A DNA stretch of 33,221 nt. Source: Chitinophagaceae bacterium (GTDB lineage Bacteria; Bacteroidota; Bacteroidia; Chitinophagales; Chitinophagaceae). The stretch is from NCBI GenBank assembly GCA_025933775.1, contig JAICZH010000030.1, positions 1 to 33,221 of the forward strand. The letters run 5' to 3'. Below the pieces are notes generated by a model, which saw only the letters and a program-made list of their open reading frames with translations, searched no databases and was not told where the DNA came from. A program made the position numbers and the translations under genes. Positions 31,512 through 33,221 of this stretch are shown here, in pieces (position 1 is the stretch's first letter; each line of letters starts with the position of its first letter).

Positions 31512-31922
31512 TCAGCTTAATGTAGCATCCATTGTAATATCTGCGTTCAGCAATTTTGAAACCGGGCAATTGGCTTTCGCATCTTTTGCAGCTCCATCAA
31601 ATTTTTCTTTACTGATGTTCGGCACTGTTGCTTTCACGGTTAAGTGTGATTGGGTAATAGCGCCATCGCCTAAAGTTATCTCGCATTTGGTTTCAATTTC
31701 ATCAGCCGTAAATCCTGCTGCCTGAAGAACAAAACTTAATTTCATTGTAAAGCAGCCTGCGTGCGCTGCTGCAATTAGTTCTTCGGGATTGGTGCCGGTG
31801 CCGTCTTCAAATCTTGATTTGTAAGAGTATTGCGTTTTATTAAGCACATTGCTTTGTGTGGTCAGTGTGCCTTTTCCATTTTTTCCATCGCCTTGCCATA
31901 AGGCTGTTGCATTTCTAATCAT
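31512..31922 (-). CDS. osmC: OsmC family peroxiredoxin
   Basis: 136-residue organic hydroperoxide reductase. Starts MIRNATALWQGDGKNGKG, has the Glu-rich NPEELIAAAHAGCFTMKLS with the peroxidatic Cys and the second Cys in KANCPVSKLLNADI, both typical of the OsmC rather than Ohr subgroup. It detoxifies organic peroxides in the cytosol. The region immediately upstream of its ATG is an octamer tandem repeat (31929-32024), so the promoter must lie within or beyond it. Confidence 0.93.
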   Translation of the reverse strand: MIRNATALWQGDGKNGKGTLTTQSNVLNKTQYSYKSRFEDGTGTNPEELIAAAHAGCFTMKLSFVLQAAGFTADEIETKCEITLGDGAITQSHLTVKATVPNISKEKFDGAAKDAKANCPVSKLLNADITMDATLS

Positions 31923-31928
31923 AGTTAA

Positions 31929-32024
31929 ATTGTTTTATTGTTTAATTGTTTTATTGTTTAATTGTTTTATTGTTTAATTGTTTTATTGTTTAATTGTTTA
32001 ATTGTTTAATTGTTTAATTGTTTT
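31929..32024. repeat. Tandem octamer array (ATTGTTTT/ATTGTTTA)12
   Basis: Twelve consecutive 8-nt units: four pairs of ATTGTTTT-ATTGTTTA, then three ATTGTTTA and one ATTGTTTT. It begins 7 nt upstream of the osmC start. Followed by CTTTTTA units at 32028-32053. Confidence 0.95.
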
Positions 32025-32256
32025 GTGCTTTTTACTTTTTACTTTTTACTTTTTTAGCATCAGATTATTTAAACAAATTAAATAAAAGATAGTTCAACCG
32101 AGTTAACAATTTTCATCTTAGAACTATCTTACCATGTCGCGTTCAGGAAACGTTGCTAATGACTTTAGAAAGGTATGAAATGAATTAATCCGAATTTTAA
32201 TTACATTTAATATCTTAACAATTGTAAAACTTTTTATAAAAATTGGAATATTAAAT
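32025..32256. other. Spacer with a long-loop inverted repeat
   Basis: Between osmC and the S41 peptidase gene. It holds CTTTTTA-type units to 32053 and a perfect 10-bp inverted repeat, AAGATAGTTC (32086-32095) and GAACTATCTT (32121-32130), with a 25-nt loop. TACATTTA near 32199 is a weak -7 candidate for the downstream gene. Confidence 0.55.
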
Positions 32257-33221
32257 ATGAGTTTGAATAAATCAATCCTTTCTATTCTTTTTGTCTGTTT
32301 CCTAAATATTTCCTATGGGCAAGGTGTAACAGCGATGTCAGCTTATGACAGTGCAACACAATATAGAAATATTGCGGATACATTATGGGATACGAATGTT
32401 CCGCCATCCAGGGAAAATCTTTTTAAAGCTCTTTCAATTCTTCATAAGGGCTTAGACTATTTAAATCAACCTTATGTTTGGGACCTTGCTCAGGGAAATG
32501 TTTATCTAAAGTTTCGGCGATTCAATATTTTAAATGACGTGGCGCATGTTTATAGCCTTTTAAGAGAAAAAGACAGTACGATAAAAACTTTAAGTACTAT
32601 GCTTGATATTGGAGGATATAATTTCAACAATATAGAAAAGGATACTGCTTTTGATTTTATAAGATCGGAAAAAGATTTTAAGGAATTGTTCGCTGACATG
32701 CATCGCAAAAAGGCACGATGGACAGATGATTTTTTAAAAACGCCATACCGTAATGATTTGCCATTAAATGAAAAAATTGCCGGATTGAGTTTACTATGGT
32801 CACAAGCCAAGTATAACTTTGTTCATTTCGATCATGCAAATATAGATTGGAACAAAGAGTATCTTGACTATTTAAATCTTATAGCTCAAACAAAATCTAC
32901 GGCAGAATATTATAAAATATTAATCAAATTTTATGCATCATTAAAAGACGGTCATACTAACGTATATTTTCCCAAAGAACTTGACGATTCATTTTATTCA
33001 CGACCGCCTTTTCGTACAGAATTGATAGAGGGACGAGTGTTTGTAAATGATATCTACAATGATACTTTAAAAAAAGTGGGCATTGAAAAAGGACTGGAAA
33101 TACTATTAATAAATGGTGAACCTGTACTGGAATATGCAAAGAATTATATTGAGCCTTTTCAAAGCAGCTCTACACCCCAAGACATGGATGTCCGCAAATT
33201 TACTTATGCATTGCTTGCGGG
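32257..33221 (+). CDS. S41-family peptidase, N-terminal part (runs off window)
   Basis: Open from ATG 32257 to the window end (321 codons, no stop), so only the N-terminal part is seen. It starts with a Sec signal peptide (SILSILFVCFLNISYGQG), then a helical region of about 150 residues (repeat-like FKALSILHKGLDYLNQ), then a domain with FYASLKDGHTNVYFP, the DGHT-type signature before the catalytic part of C-terminal-processing/tricorn-like S41 peptidases, and a PDZ-like section VGIEKGLEILLINGEPVLEYA. The catalytic Ser/Lys lie beyond the window. Probably a periplasmic or secreted protease of Bacteroidota type. Confidence 0.82.
   Translation, partial: MSLNKSILSILFVCFLNISYGQGVTAMSAYDSATQYRNIADTLWDTNVPPSRENLFKALSILHKGLDYLNQPYVWDLAQGNVYLKFRRFNILNDVAHVYSLLREKDSTIKTLSTMLDIGGYNFNNIEKDTAFDFIRSEKDFKELFADMHRKKARWTDDFLKTPYRNDLPLNEKIAGLSLLWSQAKYNFVHFDHANIDWNKEYLDYLNLIAQTKSTAEYYKILIKFYASLKDGHTNVYFPKELDDSFYSRPPFRTELIEGRVFVNDIYNDTLKKVGIEKGLEILLINGEPVLEYAKNYIEPFQSSSTPQDMDVRKFTYALLA

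Noticed and set aside
31929-32024. CRISPR-like array
   Set aside because: Units are adjacent octamers without spacers; simple tandem repeat. No cas gene is present.

Overview
The window looks like chromosomal DNA of a Bacteroidota bacterium, most likely a Chitinophagaceae relative. Evidence: low GC, many genes without Shine-Dalgarno sites, repeated promoter -7 elements of the form TAnnTTTG, a C-terminal type IX secretion sorting domain, a DUF2723/GT117 membrane glycosyltransferase, a DUF6807 (PmoA-type) protein beside a Tat-exported Gfo/Idh/MocA oxidoreductase, and the gene order rpmB-rpmG-DUF4295-ftsY-rimO. The family placement is inference; no rRNA or tRNA gene was recognised.

Layout. 1-4300: phosphoenolpyruvate carboxylase (+), a tandem pair of about 90-nt structured elements ending in minus-strand terminators, an exported thioredoxin-like protein (-), and flavin prenyltransferase ubiX (+). 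4300-6800: Tat-exported oxidoreductase and DUF6807 protein (+). 6800-10200: minus-strand translation cluster rpmB, rpmG, DUF4295, ftsY, rimO. 10400-11140: thioredoxin and OsmC-like protein (+). 11160-13735: minus-strand SRPBCC-ArsR-SRPBCC-SRPBCC operon followed by an EamA permease, with an operator built into its promoter. 14010-17120: large GT117 protein. 17576-20784: VWA protein and MoxR/Mg-chelatase-like ATPase, separated by a frameshifted GxxExxY gene that sits among inverted and direct repeats. 20838-22440: L,D-transpeptidase and TatC (-). 22522-27372: TetR-TolC-HlyD-MFS tripartite efflux operon (-), whose promoter carries a TetR-type palindrome. 27795-31326: a lipoprotein and a type IX secreted esterase-like gene split by a homopolymer frameshift. 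31512-31922: osmC (-) with an 8-nt tandem repeat directly upstream. 32257-end: start of an S41 peptidase, cut by the window edge.

Intergenic DNA is rich in small repeats. The most notable are five copies of a 23-nt element with core TATGCGTAACCGTTAGTTA, the tandem element after ppc, tandem octamers, GC-rich palindromes, and inverted low-complexity repeats flanking the ArsR operon. No CRISPR array, integrase, transposase or prophage was seen. Most genes are ordinary core or common accessory genes; the best leads are the non-coding elements and the interrupted VWA/ATPase pair.
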